Positions 44,761-53,637 of a stretch of DNA of 64,000 bases are shown here, piece after piece. The stretch is taken from positions 341,840-405,839 of the forward strand of contig NZ_JOEV01000005.1 of assembly GCF_000721105.1 (NCBI RefSeq), read 5' to 3'. Under the pieces are notes generated by a model, which was not told the origin of the DNA, made no database searches, and saw only the letters and a program-made list of their open reading frames with translations. Every line of letters begins with the position of its first letter. Within the stretch, counting starts at the first letter, position 1. The translations under genes were made by a program, and so were the position numbers. Source of the DNA: Streptomyces cellulosae. Lineage in GTDB: Bacteria; Actinomycetota; Actinomycetes; Streptomycetales; Streptomycetaceae.

Positions 44761-46482
44761 CTACTCGGGGGACCGCGCGAAACGCGCGAGGTTGGTGGAG
44801 ACGGGTTCGGGCAGGCCGTTGTTCTGGACGGGCGCCGCGGTCAGGACGTCGAGGTGCTGGTAGCCGTCGGCGATCACCGGGTGCAGATCGGCAGGCGCAC
44901 GGCCCGCCAGCAGTCCGTCGCCCGCGAGCACGGTGAGCGTCGGGTGGGCGGAGATCCCGTCGGGGTGCACGACGAGTCGCTTCACCTGCGGCGAGGTGGC
45001 CAGTTCGATGTCGGTGACCAGTTTGGTCGGGAAGTACTGCTCGGTGAAGTCCAGCGGCTGCTCGGCCAGGCTCCGGGCCAGCTCCCGGATGTCGGTGACC
45101 TCCTTGCCGGCCGCGGTGAACGGCGTACCGTCGGCCGAACGGTATCCGGGGTCGTCCGGGTCGCCGACGCGGTCGTAATCGCGCCATGTGTACAGCGGGC
45201 CGTGCGGACGGTCGGGGATGGCCTTGTACTCGGTGTCGAACAGGCCCGGCTGGGCGTCGCTGCCGTTGGCGGCGGGGAAGTTCTTGTCAGCGATCGGCCC
45301 GCCGTCGAAGAACCCGACGCTGCTCTGCAGGAACGCCAGCGGCACGGAGTTGTCGTCCATCAGGGATCCCAGGACGGCCGCGTTGGTGAGCCGGAAGTCC
45401 TTCACCCCGGGTGTCCCGCTGAGGAACGTGGCGGTGTCCTTGGAGAACAGGAAGCGGTTGGTGGCCTCGATGTTGACGTTGGCGGGCAGATAGCTGAGCA
45501 GGTCGGCCTCGCCGCCCGGGTCGGCGACCGCGCCCGTGCCCGCGATGGCGAGCAGGGTCATGGTCTCCGGGTTCAGCAGCACCGGCGCGGACAGGGAGCG
45601 CGGGAACAGCCCGCTGTCGAGACCGGCCTGTACGGCGCCGTAGCCGAGTCCGACGTCGGGCAGGTTGGTGTCGTCCGGAATGCTGCCGCTGAGGTCGGCC
45701 AGCGAGGTGGAGACGGTGGTGTCGAGGGCGAAGTAGCCGGCGCACTGGTTGTGCCCGGCGTCGGCGGTGGTGGCGGGGTTGCCGTCGAAGTCGGCGGTGG
45801 CGAAGTAGCCGGTGATCACGCCGCCCAAAGAGTGGCCGCCGCACAGCACCTTGTCCTTGCGCACCGACCGGTCGGGGAGTTCGCCGGTGAGCAGGTCGTA
45901 CTGGTCGCGGACGGTCTGCTCGATGCCGAGCTTCGCCATCCAGCCGAGGCGGCCGTTGCCGACGTATCCGTCGAAGGTGCGGCCGGCGACCTGTTTGCCG
46001 CGGTAGTAGTAGTCGACGGCGGTGTGCTGGTCGCCGGAGGCGATGCCGGTGCGGTCCTCCAGGCAGTTGGAGCGCCGGTCCAGGGCCCAGAACTCGATGT
46101 GGCTGCCCTGCTCGGCGGCGCGGGCCACGGTGTTGCGGGCGACGCTGTCGAACGCCCCGGCGCCTTCGAGGATGCCGGGCTGGGCGACGAGGATCCGGTC
46201 GGCGTCCGCCGACGCGGCCGGTCCCGCGGAGGAGCGGTAGCGCAGGTACGACAGCCAGTCGCAGGCCGCCGGACGCGCCCCGAAGGCCGCCGGCAGCGGC
46301 ACCTTCACCCGCACCACCGACTCGACCACCCCGTCGGCGGGCGCGGTCGTCGTCACCGGTGTCTCGGTCCGCGTTCCCTGTGCCCGGGCCCCGGGGGCCA
46401 CGGCGGTCAGCGCCCCCGCGGTCAGCAGCACCGCCAGCGCGACGCTTCGCCACGTACTTCTTCTGCTGCGAGGTGTGTCCAT
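44761..46482 (-). CDS. large secreted alpha/beta hydrolase
   Basis: A 573-residue exported protein with a leader of 35 residues (RSTWRSVALAVLLTAGALTAVAPGARAQ). The nucleophile elbow is VLCGGHSLGGVITGYF (catalytic Ser in GHSLGG), and a C-terminal His is present in DGYQHLDVLTAAP, the usual final segment of this fold. The middle is larger than in simple esterases, with long inserted loops. The start at 46482 begins the signal peptide, while the frame extends upstream without one. Homologues in Streptomyces are annotated only as alpha/beta hydrolases and the substrate is unknown. The upstream csbD gene is separately terminated. Confidence 0.78.
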   Translation of the reverse strand: MDTPRSRRSTWRSVALAVLLTAGALTAVAPGARAQGTRTETPVTTTAPADGVVESVVRVKVPLPAAFGARPAACDWLSYLRYRSSAGPAASADADRILVAQPGILEGAGAFDSVARNTVARAAEQGSHIEFWALDRRSNCLEDRTGIASGDQHTAVDYYYRGKQVAGRTFDGYVGNGRLGWMAKLGIEQTVRDQYDLLTGELPDRSVRKDKVLCGGHSLGGVITGYFATADFDGNPATTADAGHNQCAGYFALDTTVSTSLADLSGSIPDDTNLPDVGLGYGAVQAGLDSGLFPRSLSAPVLLNPETMTLLAIAGTGAVADPGGEADLLSYLPANVNIEATNRFLFSKDTATFLSGTPGVKDFRLTNAAVLGSLMDDNSVPLAFLQSSVGFFDGGPIADKNFPAANGSDAQPGLFDTEYKAIPDRPHGPLYTWRDYDRVGDPDDPGYRSADGTPFTAAGKEVTDIRELARSLAEQPLDFTEQYFPTKLVTDIELATSPQVKRLVVHPDGISAHPTLTVLAGDGLLAGRAPADLHPVIADGYQHLDVLTAAPVQNNGLPEPVSTNLARFARSPE

Positions 46483-46578
46483 AGCGGGACGGTAGGGCCG
46501 GGTCCGTCGTCCGCTCAGGCGGTGCTCACAGGAATTCAGCTCCTCAGCGCGCCCTTTGTCACCGGGTGACACAGAAAC

Positions 46579-46612
46579 GGCGGGACCCCGTCCGCTGGAC
46601 GCGGGTCCCGCC
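46579..46612 (-). terminator. terminator of csbD-like gene
   Basis: Arms GGCGGGACCC and GGGTCCCGCC, extended inward by CGTCC and GGACG around a GCT loop, lie 28 bases past the csbD-like stop on the minus strand. Confidence 0.8.
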
Positions 46613-46639
46613 GGAAATCCTCGTACGCCGTGGTGCCGC

Positions 46640-46813
46640 TCAGTGCTTGAAGGTGTCCTTCGCCTTCTCCTTGGCCTGACGTGCGTCGCCCTTCGACTGC
46701 CCGGCCCGGCCCTCGGCTTCCATCCGCTCGTTGCCCACGACTCGGCCGATCGCCTCCTTGACCTTTCCCTTGGCCTGTTCCTTCTTGCCCTTGGCCTTCT
46801 GGTCTCCGGCCAC
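46640..46813 (-). CDS. CsbD-family general stress protein
   Basis: A 57-residue, highly charged protein: MAGDQKAKGKKEQAKGKVKE, then AIGRVVGNERMEAEGRAGQS, then KGDARQAKEKAKDTFKH. The pattern K-G-K-x-K-E-x-x-G-x-x-x-G-N-x-x-x-x-A-x-G is the CsbD signature; these small proteins are induced by stress under sigma-B-like control and have no known activity. The start is GTG at 46813, with GGAGTGATGGAAC before it. It is followed by its own hairpin terminator. Confidence 0.9.
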   Translation of the reverse strand: MAGDQKAKGKKEQAKGKVKEAIGRVVGNERMEAEGRAGQSKGDARQAKEKAKDTFKH

Positions 46814-46887
46814 GTTCCATCACTCCACGTCGCACTCGACTTCGGTGTCCGCTTCCGGGTAACCCGGCCGGTGTTTCCCAAACGGTG

Positions 46888-47769
46888 TCAGCGCAGTACG
46901 CGCAGTGCCCCGGGCAGCACCCGCGCCGTGACGGGAAGGACCGCTTCGACCTCGCCGTCCGCGCCGTAGGGAACGGGGCGGTCGGCCTCGATGTGGATCT
47001 CCTTCCCGCGCAGGACGCGGACCTCGGGGCGGTGGACGTGCGTGCCGGACCCGAGCTCGTTCATCAGGGCGAAGAACAGCCGGCGCGGTGCCTCGCGGAT
47101 CATCACCACGTCGAGCAGACCGTCGTCGAGGCGGGCGCCGGGGGCGATGAGGCGGCCCGAGCCGTAGAAGCCGGAGTTGGCGGCGACCACGGTGTAGCCG
47201 GTGTGCGGGTGTTCCTCGCCGTCGACGGTGACCCGGTAGCGCGCCGGCCGCCAGGTGGCGACCGCTCTGAGGCCGCCGGCGTAGTAGGAGGCGGTTCCGC
47301 GCAGGAGTCGCGCGTGGTTGGCGTGGCGGTTGGCCACCGCGTCGACCCCGGCGTACACGTTGCCGAGGACCACCGTACGGTCGTGGACGGCCGAACTGAC
47401 CTCGATGGTGTCGACCGGGGACGGCTCGTGCCGCAGCAGGACGCGGGCCAGGCCGGCCGGGTCGGCGGGCAGGCCCAGCGCCCGGGCGAAGTCGTTGCCG
47501 CGGCCGGCCGGGACCAGCCCGAACAGGGCGTCGGTGCCGCTGAGGGCTCCGCCGACGCGGCCGGTGATGCCGTCGCCGCCGACGGCGAGGACGACCCGCC
47601 CGTTCTCCCCGGCGGCGCGGGCCAGGTCCTCGGCGTGGGCCAGGCCGCGGCTGTACTCCGTCTCGAGTTCGGCCCCCGCCTCCCGCAGCAGCCGTGCCAC
47701 CGCGAGCAGGGCGGCGGCCCCGGTCGATCCGCCCGCGGTGGGGTTGACGACGGCGGTGAACTGACGCAT
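46888..47769 (-). CDS. diacylglycerol/lipid kinase family protein
   Basis: A 293-residue cytoplasmic lipid kinase of the DAGK/YegS family. The N-terminal ATP-binding domain has FTAVVNPTAGGSTG, the glycine-rich VVLAVGGDGITGRVGGAL and LVPAGRGNDFARALGLP. The C-terminal beta domain (GNVYAGVDAVANRH onward, GYTVVAANSGFYGSGRLIAPGARLDDGLLDVVMI) is complete. The usual GGDGT is GGDGI here. The ATG at 47769 is preceded by GGAGGAGAGG. It probably phosphorylates diacylglycerol or a related lipid; some homologues act on undecaprenol or sphingolipid-like substrates. Confidence 0.9.
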   Translation of the reverse strand: MRQFTAVVNPTAGGSTGAAALLAVARLLREAGAELETEYSRGLAHAEDLARAAGENGRVVLAVGGDGITGRVGGALSGTDALFGLVPAGRGNDFARALGLPADPAGLARVLLRHEPSPVDTIEVSSAVHDRTVVLGNVYAGVDAVANRHANHARLLRGTASYYAGGLRAVATWRPARYRVTVDGEEHPHTGYTVVAANSGFYGSGRLIAPGARLDDGLLDVVMIREAPRRLFFALMNELGSGTHVHRPEVRVLRGKEIHIEADRPVPYGADGEVEAVLPVTARVLPGALRVLR

Positions 47770-47969
47770 CCCGGTGCCTCTCCTCCGGTGTCGGAGTGCC
47801 CTCGGGGGTGGCGAGGGGTGAGGTCCGGCACCGTTGTGTCGAAGCGACCGTAGCCCGCGGACGCCTGCCCGCCGGAAGCGGGTCGGGGCGAATCCGCCGC
47901 CCACCGGCCCGGGCGAGGCGGTGGTGGAGCAGCGGAGCTGACGGCCCCGGTGTCGCTGGGGGAGGGCGG

Positions 47970-48608
47970 TCAGTGACCGGTCCTCCGGAACCGCCACACA
48001 TGGTCGTCGCGGTACCCCTCGACTCCCTTCGGTGAGACGCTCGGCTTGCGCACCGTCTCCCGGGTCTCGACGGTCCAGCTCTCCTCCGGCAGGGAGAGCG
48101 CCGCCAACAGGCCGGCGAGCGTGGGGAACTCCACGTCGAAGGGTGCCTCCTCCTGCCACGAGGGCCAGCCCGCGTGCAGGACGATCAGGAGCGTGCCGCC
48201 CGGCGCCACCGCGTCGGCGGCCATCCCCAGGACCGTGTCCTGGTCCAGGGGCACCGGGGACTGCAGGAACTGGGCGCTGACGAGATCGAAGGATCCCTCC
48301 GGGAACGTCACGCCCAGTTCGTGCCGCTCCCACCGGACGCGGTCCCCCACTCCGGCCTCCACGGCATGCCCGGCCGCGCGCTCCAGGGCCGTACGGGAGA
48401 TGTCCACTCCCGTGACCCGCCAGCCGCGCGAGGCCAGCCACACCGCGTCCGCCCCCTCACCGCATCCCAGGTCGAGCGCCGTACCGGGCTCGAGGTCGCT
48501 CACCTCGCGCACCAGCAGCGGATTGGGGCGGCCGCTCCAGACGGGGCCGCCGCCCTGGTAGCGGGCCTCCCAGAACTCGGCGGCCTGCGTCGGGTGGATG
48601 TGGGTCAT
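47970..48608 (-). CDS. class I SAM-dependent methyltransferase
   Basis: A 212-residue protein. Motif I is TALDLGCGEGADAVWLASRGWRVTGVDIS, followed by GSFDLVSAQFLQSP (motif II/post-I) and ALDR-like helices, then VAPGGTLLIVLHAG (motif III). The head EFWEARYQGGGPVWSGRPNPLLVREV is the form seen in thiopurine/tellurite-resistance-like methyltransferases of Streptomyces. The substrate is not identifiable. The ATG at 48608 is preceded by AGGAGGAG. Confidence 0.9.
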   Translation of the reverse strand: MTHIHPTQAAEFWEARYQGGGPVWSGRPNPLLVREVSDLEPGTALDLGCGEGADAVWLASRGWRVTGVDISRTALERAAGHAVEAGVGDRVRWERHELGVTFPEGSFDLVSAQFLQSPVPLDQDTVLGMAADAVAPGGTLLIVLHAGWPSWQEEAPFDVEFPTLAGLLAALSLPEESWTVETRETVRKPSVSPKGVEGYRDDHVWRFRRTGH

Positions 48609-48723
48609 GGCTCCTCCTGCGCGGAACTCAACGGGTCGTCGCAGGAAGCCTCCGCCGTGGCGGGCCCAGGGGCCAACGAACTTGCCGGTACGGCAACAAG
48701 GACGCCAGGTCCGCCCGGTCGGA

Positions 48724-49011
48724 CTACTCCTGTTCCGACCGCCCCACGGCCGTCTCCACGTCCGCCTGCACCTCCTGCCGCGAGCGGCCCCGCTCCTTCG
48801 CGTACTGGGCCAGCGCGGCCTGGGCGTCACGGTCGAGGTCGCGCCAGGCCCGCCACGCGGTCTCGTAGGTGGCGGTCTGCTGCTTGGTCCACTTGTGCTC
48901 GGTGGGCGGACCGAAGGAGTGGCGCAGCTCCTCGACTCGGTTGTGCGCCTGCTCCGCCGCCCGCTGCTTCTCCACCACTTCCTCGAACGCATGGACCAGG
49001 TGATCAGCCAC
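48724..49011 (-). CDS. small helical hypothetical protein
   Basis: A 95-residue, charged, almost wholly helical protein with no signal or membrane segment (HAFEEVVEKQRAAEQAHNRVEELRHSF, ARWRDLDRDAQAALAQYAKE-type heptads near the end). It overlaps the end of the lysozyme gene by eight bases, so it is translated from the same message. I do not recognise a family. High third-position GC and the overlap support it as a real gene. Confidence 0.7.
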   Translation of the reverse strand: MADHLVHAFEEVVEKQRAAEQAHNRVEELRHSFGPPTEHKWTKQQTATYETAWRAWRDLDRDAQAALAQYAKERGRSRQEVQADVETAVGRSEQE

Positions 49012-49837
49012 GGGCGAAGGTCCGCAGCTGGTCGGTGGAGCCGTTGAACTTGTCGTGGTCGCCGACGGTCGGTCCGGTGGAGGTGTACTGCCACATCGTG
49101 TACGTGTTCCAGCCGGCCGGGAGTGTGCCCGCGGTCGAGGCGTACTTGGCGATCCACAGCGGATGGGCCCCGAATCCGGCGTAGTTGCCGGTGCACTGGG
49201 TCCACCAGGTGCTCGCCGTGTAGATGACGGCGGCCCGGCCGGTGCGCGCCTTGTACCGGTTCAGGAAGGCGCGGATCCACGAGACCATCGCACTCTGCGA
49301 CTTGCCGAAGCAGGCCTCGCCGTACGGGTTCCACTCGATGTCGAGCGCCCCGGGAAGTGTTTTGCCGTCCTTGGACCAGCCGCCGCCGTGGTCGACGAAG
49401 TAGTCGGCCTGGGCGGTGCCGCCGGTGGTGTCGGGGGTCGCGAAATGGTAGGCCCCGTGGATCATGCCCACGTTGTACGAACCCCCGTACTGCTGCGAGA
49501 AGTAGGAGTTCTTGTAGTACGTGCCTTCGGTGGCCTTGGCGTAGGCCCAGCGGACCCCGCTGTTCCACAGGGTCGACCAGGCGACGCTGCCCTGGTAGCT
49601 GGCCACGTCGACGCCCTCGGTACGGCTGGCGCGGGTGTCGACGGGGACGCCGCCCCGGCCGTCGTGGGCCGCGACGCCCATGCCCATGAAGGCGGAGCCG
49701 CGGACGGGCGAGGGGTCGGGCACCGCCGAGGTGGCGGGCGGGGCGAGATGGACGGAGACGGCGGCGAGCAGAGTGCCGGCCGCGAGCAGTCGTGAGCGGC
49801 TCAGGGCCGCGGTGATGGATATTCGCACGCTCTCCAT
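49004..49837 (-). CDS. secreted GH25 lysozyme (muramidase)
   Basis: A 277-residue exported muramidase. The leader (about 1-38: ITAALSRSRLLAAGTLLAAVSVHLAPPATSA) is followed by a short linker and a GH25 barrel starting at EGVDVASYQGSVAWSTL. Conserved acidic sites are in GVDVAS, ALDIEWNPYG and the final WQYTSTG. It cleaves the N-acetylmuramic acid to N-acetylglucosamine bond of peptidoglycan. The ATG at 49837 is preceded by GGGAGTACGG, while the longer frame to 49906 begins with a basic stretch. No wall-binding repeat is present. Confidence 0.93.
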   Translation of the reverse strand: MESVRISITAALSRSRLLAAGTLLAAVSVHLAPPATSAVPDPSPVRGSAFMGMGVAAHDGRGGVPVDTRASRTEGVDVASYQGSVAWSTLWNSGVRWAYAKATEGTYYKNSYFSQQYGGSYNVGMIHGAYHFATPDTTGGTAQADYFVDHGGGWSKDGKTLPGALDIEWNPYGEACFGKSQSAMVSWIRAFLNRYKARTGRAAVIYTASTWWTQCTGNYAGFGAHPLWIAKYASTAGTLPAGWNTYTMWQYTSTGPTVGDHDKFNGSTDQLRTFARG

Positions 49838-49969
49838 CTGACCCGTACTCCCGCTCCGGCGCCTCGCCCTGATGACCCGGCGGAGTGAACGCCGCCGGTC
49901 CGCCACCCGGTCGGCGGCAGTACTGACTGCCGCCGGGGGCAGCGGACCGGTGGTCTCATGCGCCGGGTG

Positions 49970-52096
49970 TCACACGGAGTTGCGCCTGGTGCGTACGAGG
50001 AGCAGGAAGCCGCAGATCAGGAGGACCGCACCGGCCGCGGCGGGCCACAGCTGCGCCCCGGTCTCGGCGAGGCTGCCGCCGCTCGTCTGCGGCGCGGCCT
50101 GGAAACCCGCGGGGGGCTGCACCACGGCACCGACCGCGGAGGGCTGGGAGCTGACCGCCTCCCCGATGTCCTGGCCGGCGGGCTGGTTCCCGGCACCGGT
50201 GCCGGTCTCGGGCGCGGCGGCGGTGGTCTTCGGCGCGGACTTGGGCGTGACGGAGGCCTTCGGGCTGTTGCCGCCGGGCTCGGCGGGCGTGTCGCCGCCG
50301 TTCGGTGCGGTGGTGGCCGGCGTGTCGGCCGGAGGCTGCGCGGTCTGGTCGCCGCCGGAACCGCCCGGCTGCGCCTCGCCGTTGCCGCCGCCCGGGGCGT
50401 CCGTGGCCGGCGGTGTCACCGTCGGCGGGTCCTGCGGGACGTCACCCGAACCGGAACCCTGGTCACCGCCTTCACCGCCCTGGTCGCCGCCGGAACCCTG
50501 GTCACCGCCGCCGGGGCCCTGGTCGCCGCCCCCACCGGAGCCGTCGCCCGTGCCGGCGCCGCAGCTGCGGCCCTCGTTGATGCAGTCGACCATCTGGCCC
50601 ATCAGGTTCTCGTCGAAGACGTTGATGAAGTCGCCGTGGTCGGTGACGGGCTTGTGCAGCTGCTCGGGGAAGGAGTCCACCGCGAACAGCGGAGTCGTCC
50701 GGCCTCCGTCCTGCAGGCTCGGCGCGTCGACGTCGTAGACGATGCGCTGCACCAGTTGCGGGATGGCCTTGAAGCCCTCCGGGCAGGCACCGTCGGCCTG
50801 TGCGAACGCCACGTGGGTGCGGTGGTTGGCGCTGTCGATGTTGGAACCGTCCCAGCAGCTCTGGAACTTGAAACTGCGCACGACGTCACTGCCCTGCGGG
50901 CACAGCGGGTACTTGTCCTTCAACTGCCGGTCCTCGAACCCGGTGCAGCTCCAGGACGCGTTGGCGTTGGCGGTTCCGTTGACGAACGCCTTGGCGTCGC
51001 CGGTGATGATGCGCAGCAGCCTCGGCATGGCCGTGACCTTGCTGCGCGGGTTGCCCACGAACGTCAGGGTGACTTCCTTGGGCGTGACGATCTCACCGGC
51101 GTTGCCCTCGATCCCGCCGCCGGGAGAGTTGGCGTCCTGCTCCTGGGTGCCGTTCTGCAGGCGCAGCACGGGCCAGTAGTACGTGGACTTGTCGCCCTGG
51201 TCGACGCAGCTCGTCTCGGCGTTCGCCAGGTCCTCGTCGCCGGCGAAGGCGTCGTTGGACTGGTTGCCGACGTAGTCGTGGAAGTGGTGGGCGCCGTTGG
51301 AGACACCCGGGGCGACGATCACGTTGTCCGAGTTGAACAGGCCGTTCGCGTTCACTCCGCAGCTGGTGGCGAAGGTGCCGTCGGAGCCGTCGGCCTGGCT
51401 CTGCGGGTTCTGCACGTTGGGCTGGACGGTGGTGATGTCGGCGTAGTCACCGGCGACGGGGCCGTTGCCGGCCTGACCACCGTTGCCCTGCTGCCCGCCG
51501 CCCTGGTTCTGATCGCCGCCCTGGTTCTGGTCACCCTGATTCTGATCGCCCTGATTCTGGTCACCTTGGTTCTGGTCGCCCTGGGCGCCGTCGCCTTGGT
51601 TCTGGCCGTCGTTCGCGTCGCCGTCGGCCTGGTTCTCGGCCTTGCGCAGCGTGCAGGGTGCGAGGGCGTCGAGACCCTCGGGGCGGTCCCCGACCCGGTC
51701 GATGGCGGCGGCGATCCGCTCGATCGTGGCGGCCCGTTCGTCCTTCAGCGGGTTCAGGACGCTCCCGGCGTCCGCGTCGCTCTCCAGCTGCGCGGCCGTC
51801 GCCGGGTCCATCAACCGCTGGTAGGCCACGGCCGTCTGCTGGTCCAGAGCGGCGAGTTCCTTGTCGACCTCCGCCCGTGCCTCGTCGGGTACGGAGGTCA
51901 ACTGGGTCCCGACATCCGGGCAGTCGAGCGTGCCGGCTCGGCGGGTCTCCGCGTTCGTCGCGCCGCCCGAGCCGTCCTCGGTGGCGGACGCGTACACATT
52001 GACCGCGACGAGACCACCACCGCCCAGCATCAGTGCCACTGCGGCAAAAGTCGCACGTCGTGCGCCTGTCGGGCGTCTACGCCTGTTGCGTACCAC
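49970..52096 (-). CDS. LAETG-anchored DUF1996 surface protein with DQNQG repeats
   Basis: A 708-residue cell-surface protein. After an N-terminal membrane-spanning leader ([22 protein letters not shown]) comes an all-helical region (about 55-150), then a DQNQG pentapeptide repeat tract (about 168-195), the DUF1996 domain (about 210-500: [54 protein letters not shown]), a Gly/Asp/Gln-rich and Pro/Thr-rich stalk, and a sorting signal: LAETG, a hydrophobic segment ([18 protein letters not shown]) and RTRRNSV. LAxTG is the motif used by class E sortases of Streptomyces. DUF1996 has no settled function but resembles carbohydrate-active secreted proteins. It is a single gene. Confidence 0.9.
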   Translation of the reverse strand: MVRNRRRRPTGARRATFAAVALMLGGGGLVAVNVYASATEDGSGGATNAETRRAGTLDCPDVGTQLTSVPDEARAEVDKELAALDQQTAVAYQRLMDPATAAQLESDADAGSVLNPLKDERAATIERIAAAIDRVGDRPEGLDALAPCTLRKAENQADGDANDGQNQGDGAQGDQNQGDQNQGDQNQGDQNQGGDQNQGGGQQGNGGQAGNGPVAGDYADITTVQPNVQNPQSQADGSDGTFATSCGVNANGLFNSDNVIVAPGVSNGAHHFHDYVGNQSNDAFAGDEDLANAETSCVDQGDKSTYYWPVLRLQNGTQEQDANSPGGGIEGNAGEIVTPKEVTLTFVGNPRSKVTAMPRLLRIITGDAKAFVNGTANANASWSCTGFEDRQLKDKYPLCPQGSDVVRSFKFQSCWDGSNIDSANHRTHVAFAQADGACPEGFKAIPQLVQRIVYDVDAPSLQDGGRTTPLFAVDSFPEQLHKPVTDHGDFINVFDENLMGQMVDCINEGRSCGAGTGDGSGGGGDQGPGGGDQGSGGDQGGEGGDQGSGSGDVPQDPPTVTPPATDAPGGGNGEAQPGGSGGDQTAQPPADTPATTAPNGGDTPAEPGGNSPKASVTPKSAPKTTAAAPETGTGAGNQPAGQDIGEAVSSQPSAVGAVVQPPAGFQAAPQTSGGSLAETGAQLWPAAAGAVLLICGFLLLVRTRRNSV
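51495..51595. repeat. 15-bp tandem repeat coding DQNQG
   Basis: Five or so imperfect 15-bp units (CTGGTTCTGGTCGCC and variants with GATT) encode the Asp-Gln-Asn-Gln-Gly run of the DUF1996 protein. Coordinates are approximate at the edges. Confidence 0.75.
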
Positions 52097-52185
52097 GGAG
52101 TCTCTCCTGCGCCTGTCGACCGGTCGAACATGATGGAAATCCCCCGTCCCATACGGGCGAGCGGCCTGGGGTGTTCAACCGACCC

Positions 52186-52205
52186 GGAAATTCACAGAAA
52201 TTTCC
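52186..52205. promoter_or_regulatory. AT-rich inverted repeat upstream of the DUF1996 gene
   Basis: Seven-bp exact arms GGAAATT and AATTTCC are spaced by six bases, about 90 bases before the DUF1996 start in unusually AT-rich DNA. It may be an operator. Confidence 0.4.
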
Positions 52206-52244
52206 ACGAGCCCCGGAAACGAGGGCGGTCCGAACCAGAGGCTT

Positions 52245-52266
52245 CCGAACCGGGGACCCGGTTCGG
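52245..52266. promoter_or_regulatory. 22-bp palindrome between divergent genes
   Basis: Exact ten-bp arms CCGAACCGGG and CCCGGTTCGG are separated by GA. The site lies between two divergent gene starts, so a terminator is not expected. It is more likely an operator or a leader hairpin. Confidence 0.5.
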
Positions 52267-52367
52267 CCAGGCGTGGGTCCGTCGTCTGCGGCATATGAAC
52301 CGCGCACTCGGGAACGAACGACGGCCGTCCCAGTAATCTCTCCCGGTCGACGGAGTCGGGAGGGGCC

Positions 52368-52949
52368 GTGCGCTGGTTCGGAAGCGGCGACGACAGCGGT
52401 GGGGAGCGCCTGTGGCGTGCCTATCTGGAGGCGGACCACGTCCGTTTCATCGTCGAGGAGAGACTGCGCGAGGCGGAGGAGGAGCGCGCGGAGATCAGGA
52501 AGCGGCTGCTGGGATCCGATGTCGTGCCCGTGCTCGGGGAGTCCCTGCGCGCCGGCCGGGGCTCGCTGGCCGTGCTGAACCTGCTGCGCGAGGTGGGCGC
52601 GGAGCGGCCGGACGTGGTCCACGCCCTGCTGCCCGAGCTGTACGAGTGCTGCCTGAGCATCAACAAGCCGGGCATCTGGGGCCGTGAGGTCGTGCGCACG
52701 CTCGCCGCGTCGGTCGCCCTGCACGACGAACTCACCCCGCTGGTGGACCGGACGCTGCGCGACGAGGTGACCGACGTCTTCGCGATGCGGGCCCTGGTGA
52801 TGCTGCTCGACGACATCGGCGCCACCGCGCTCCTGGCACGGTGGCGGCGGGCCGTCCTCGCCTCGCCGGACGTCGACGTGCGCGAGATCGCTGAGGAGTA
52901 CCCCGCCGCCGACGGAGCGGACGCGTCGGCCGCCGCCGACGGCGACTGA
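52368..52949 (+). CDS. helical hypothetical protein
   Basis: A 193-residue soluble protein. An early charged coiled-coil-like stretch (FIVEERLREAEEERAEIRKRLL) leads into HEAT-like helices (GSLAVLNLLREVGAERPDVVHALLPELYECCLSI, DVFAMRALVMLLDDIGATALLARWRRAVL) and an Ala/Asp-rich tail. There is no signal or membrane segment. The GTG at 52368 follows GGGAGGGGCC. I do not recognise a family. It is divergent from the DUF1996 gene and alone on its strand. Confidence 0.75.
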   Translation: MRWFGSGDDSGGERLWRAYLEADHVRFIVEERLREAEEERAEIRKRLLGSDVVPVLGESLRAGRGSLAVLNLLREVGAERPDVVHALLPELYECCLSINKPGIWGREVVRTLAASVALHDELTPLVDRTLRDEVTDVFAMRALVMLLDDIGATALLARWRRAVLASPDVDVREIAEEYPAADGADASAAADGD

Positions 52950-52974
52950 CCGGCCCGGCGGGCGGACCTGCGGT

Positions 52975-53388
52975 TCAGCCGGCCGCGTTGTCGACGCGCA
53001 GCCGTACCTGTTCCTCCAGACGTCGCAGGCTGGAGTCGAGGGCGTCCTGCGCGGCCTGGTGGCCCGGGTCGTGGCTGTCGTCGAAGAACGACAGGTGCAC
53101 GGTCACCTCGCTGGCACCGCTGTCGAGGCCGGCGACCTGCAGCCAGCCGGAGTAGCCGCCCTGGTCGCGGGTGCCCCATTCCAGACGCAACTGCTCGGGC
53201 CGCGCCTGGAACAGGGCTCGGGTGTCGTCGTCGTGGCGGTCCTCGTGCACGGTGACGGCCGGCAGGTCGTCGGCGCGTACATGCAGGTCACCCGGGAGCC
53301 AGGAGTCCAGCTGGTCCACATGGGCGGCCTGGTCGAAGACGTGCTCGGGCTGGGCAGGCATCGTGCGGGAGCGTTCGTACTCGGTCAT
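52975..53388 (-). CDS. SRPBCC (START-like) family protein
   Basis: A 137-residue protein with the helix-grip layout of the SRPBCC fold: MTEYERSRTMPAQPEHVFDQAAHVDQLDSWLPGDLHV, then beta strands (ALFQARPEQLRLEWGTR, YSGWLQVAGLDSGASEVTVHLSFF) and a long C-terminal helix (QDALDSSLRRLEEQVRLRV). Such proteins bind hydrophobic ligands or act as cyclases. I took the ATG at 53388, after GAGGGACGG; an ATG at 53415 is also in frame. It is convergent with the helical hypothetical gene. Confidence 0.8.
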   Translation of the reverse strand: MTEYERSRTMPAQPEHVFDQAAHVDQLDSWLPGDLHVRADDLPAVTVHEDRHDDDTRALFQARPEQLRLEWGTRDQGGYSGWLQVAGLDSGASEVTVHLSFFDDSHDPGHQAAQDALDSSLRRLEEQVRLRVDNAAG

Positions 53389-53554
53389 CGGCGCACCGTC
53401 CCTCGGTTCGGACATCCGACAGGACGCGTTCCCGGCCTGCCGCGCCCGAACCGGACCGCGCGACACCGGTTCGGTGCCGGGCGCCGAATGAGCCCGCCAC
53501 CGGTGGGGAACCCGGCAACCGGAACCCGCGAACCTGTCCCTGCCCCCGAATTTT

Positions 53555-53586
53555 CCGAACGGCCGAACGCCCGAACGCCCGAACGC
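53555..53586. repeat. four tandem 8-bp units
   Basis: CCGAACGG then three CCGAACGC copies lie in the leader region about 50-80 bases before the DoxX-like gene. Further looser CCGAA/CCGAT words continue to 53625. Confidence 0.8.
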
Positions 53587-53637
53587 CCGAGTTTCCGCAT
53601 TCCGAATTCCGATCTTCCGAACCTCCGAGGAGGGCCC

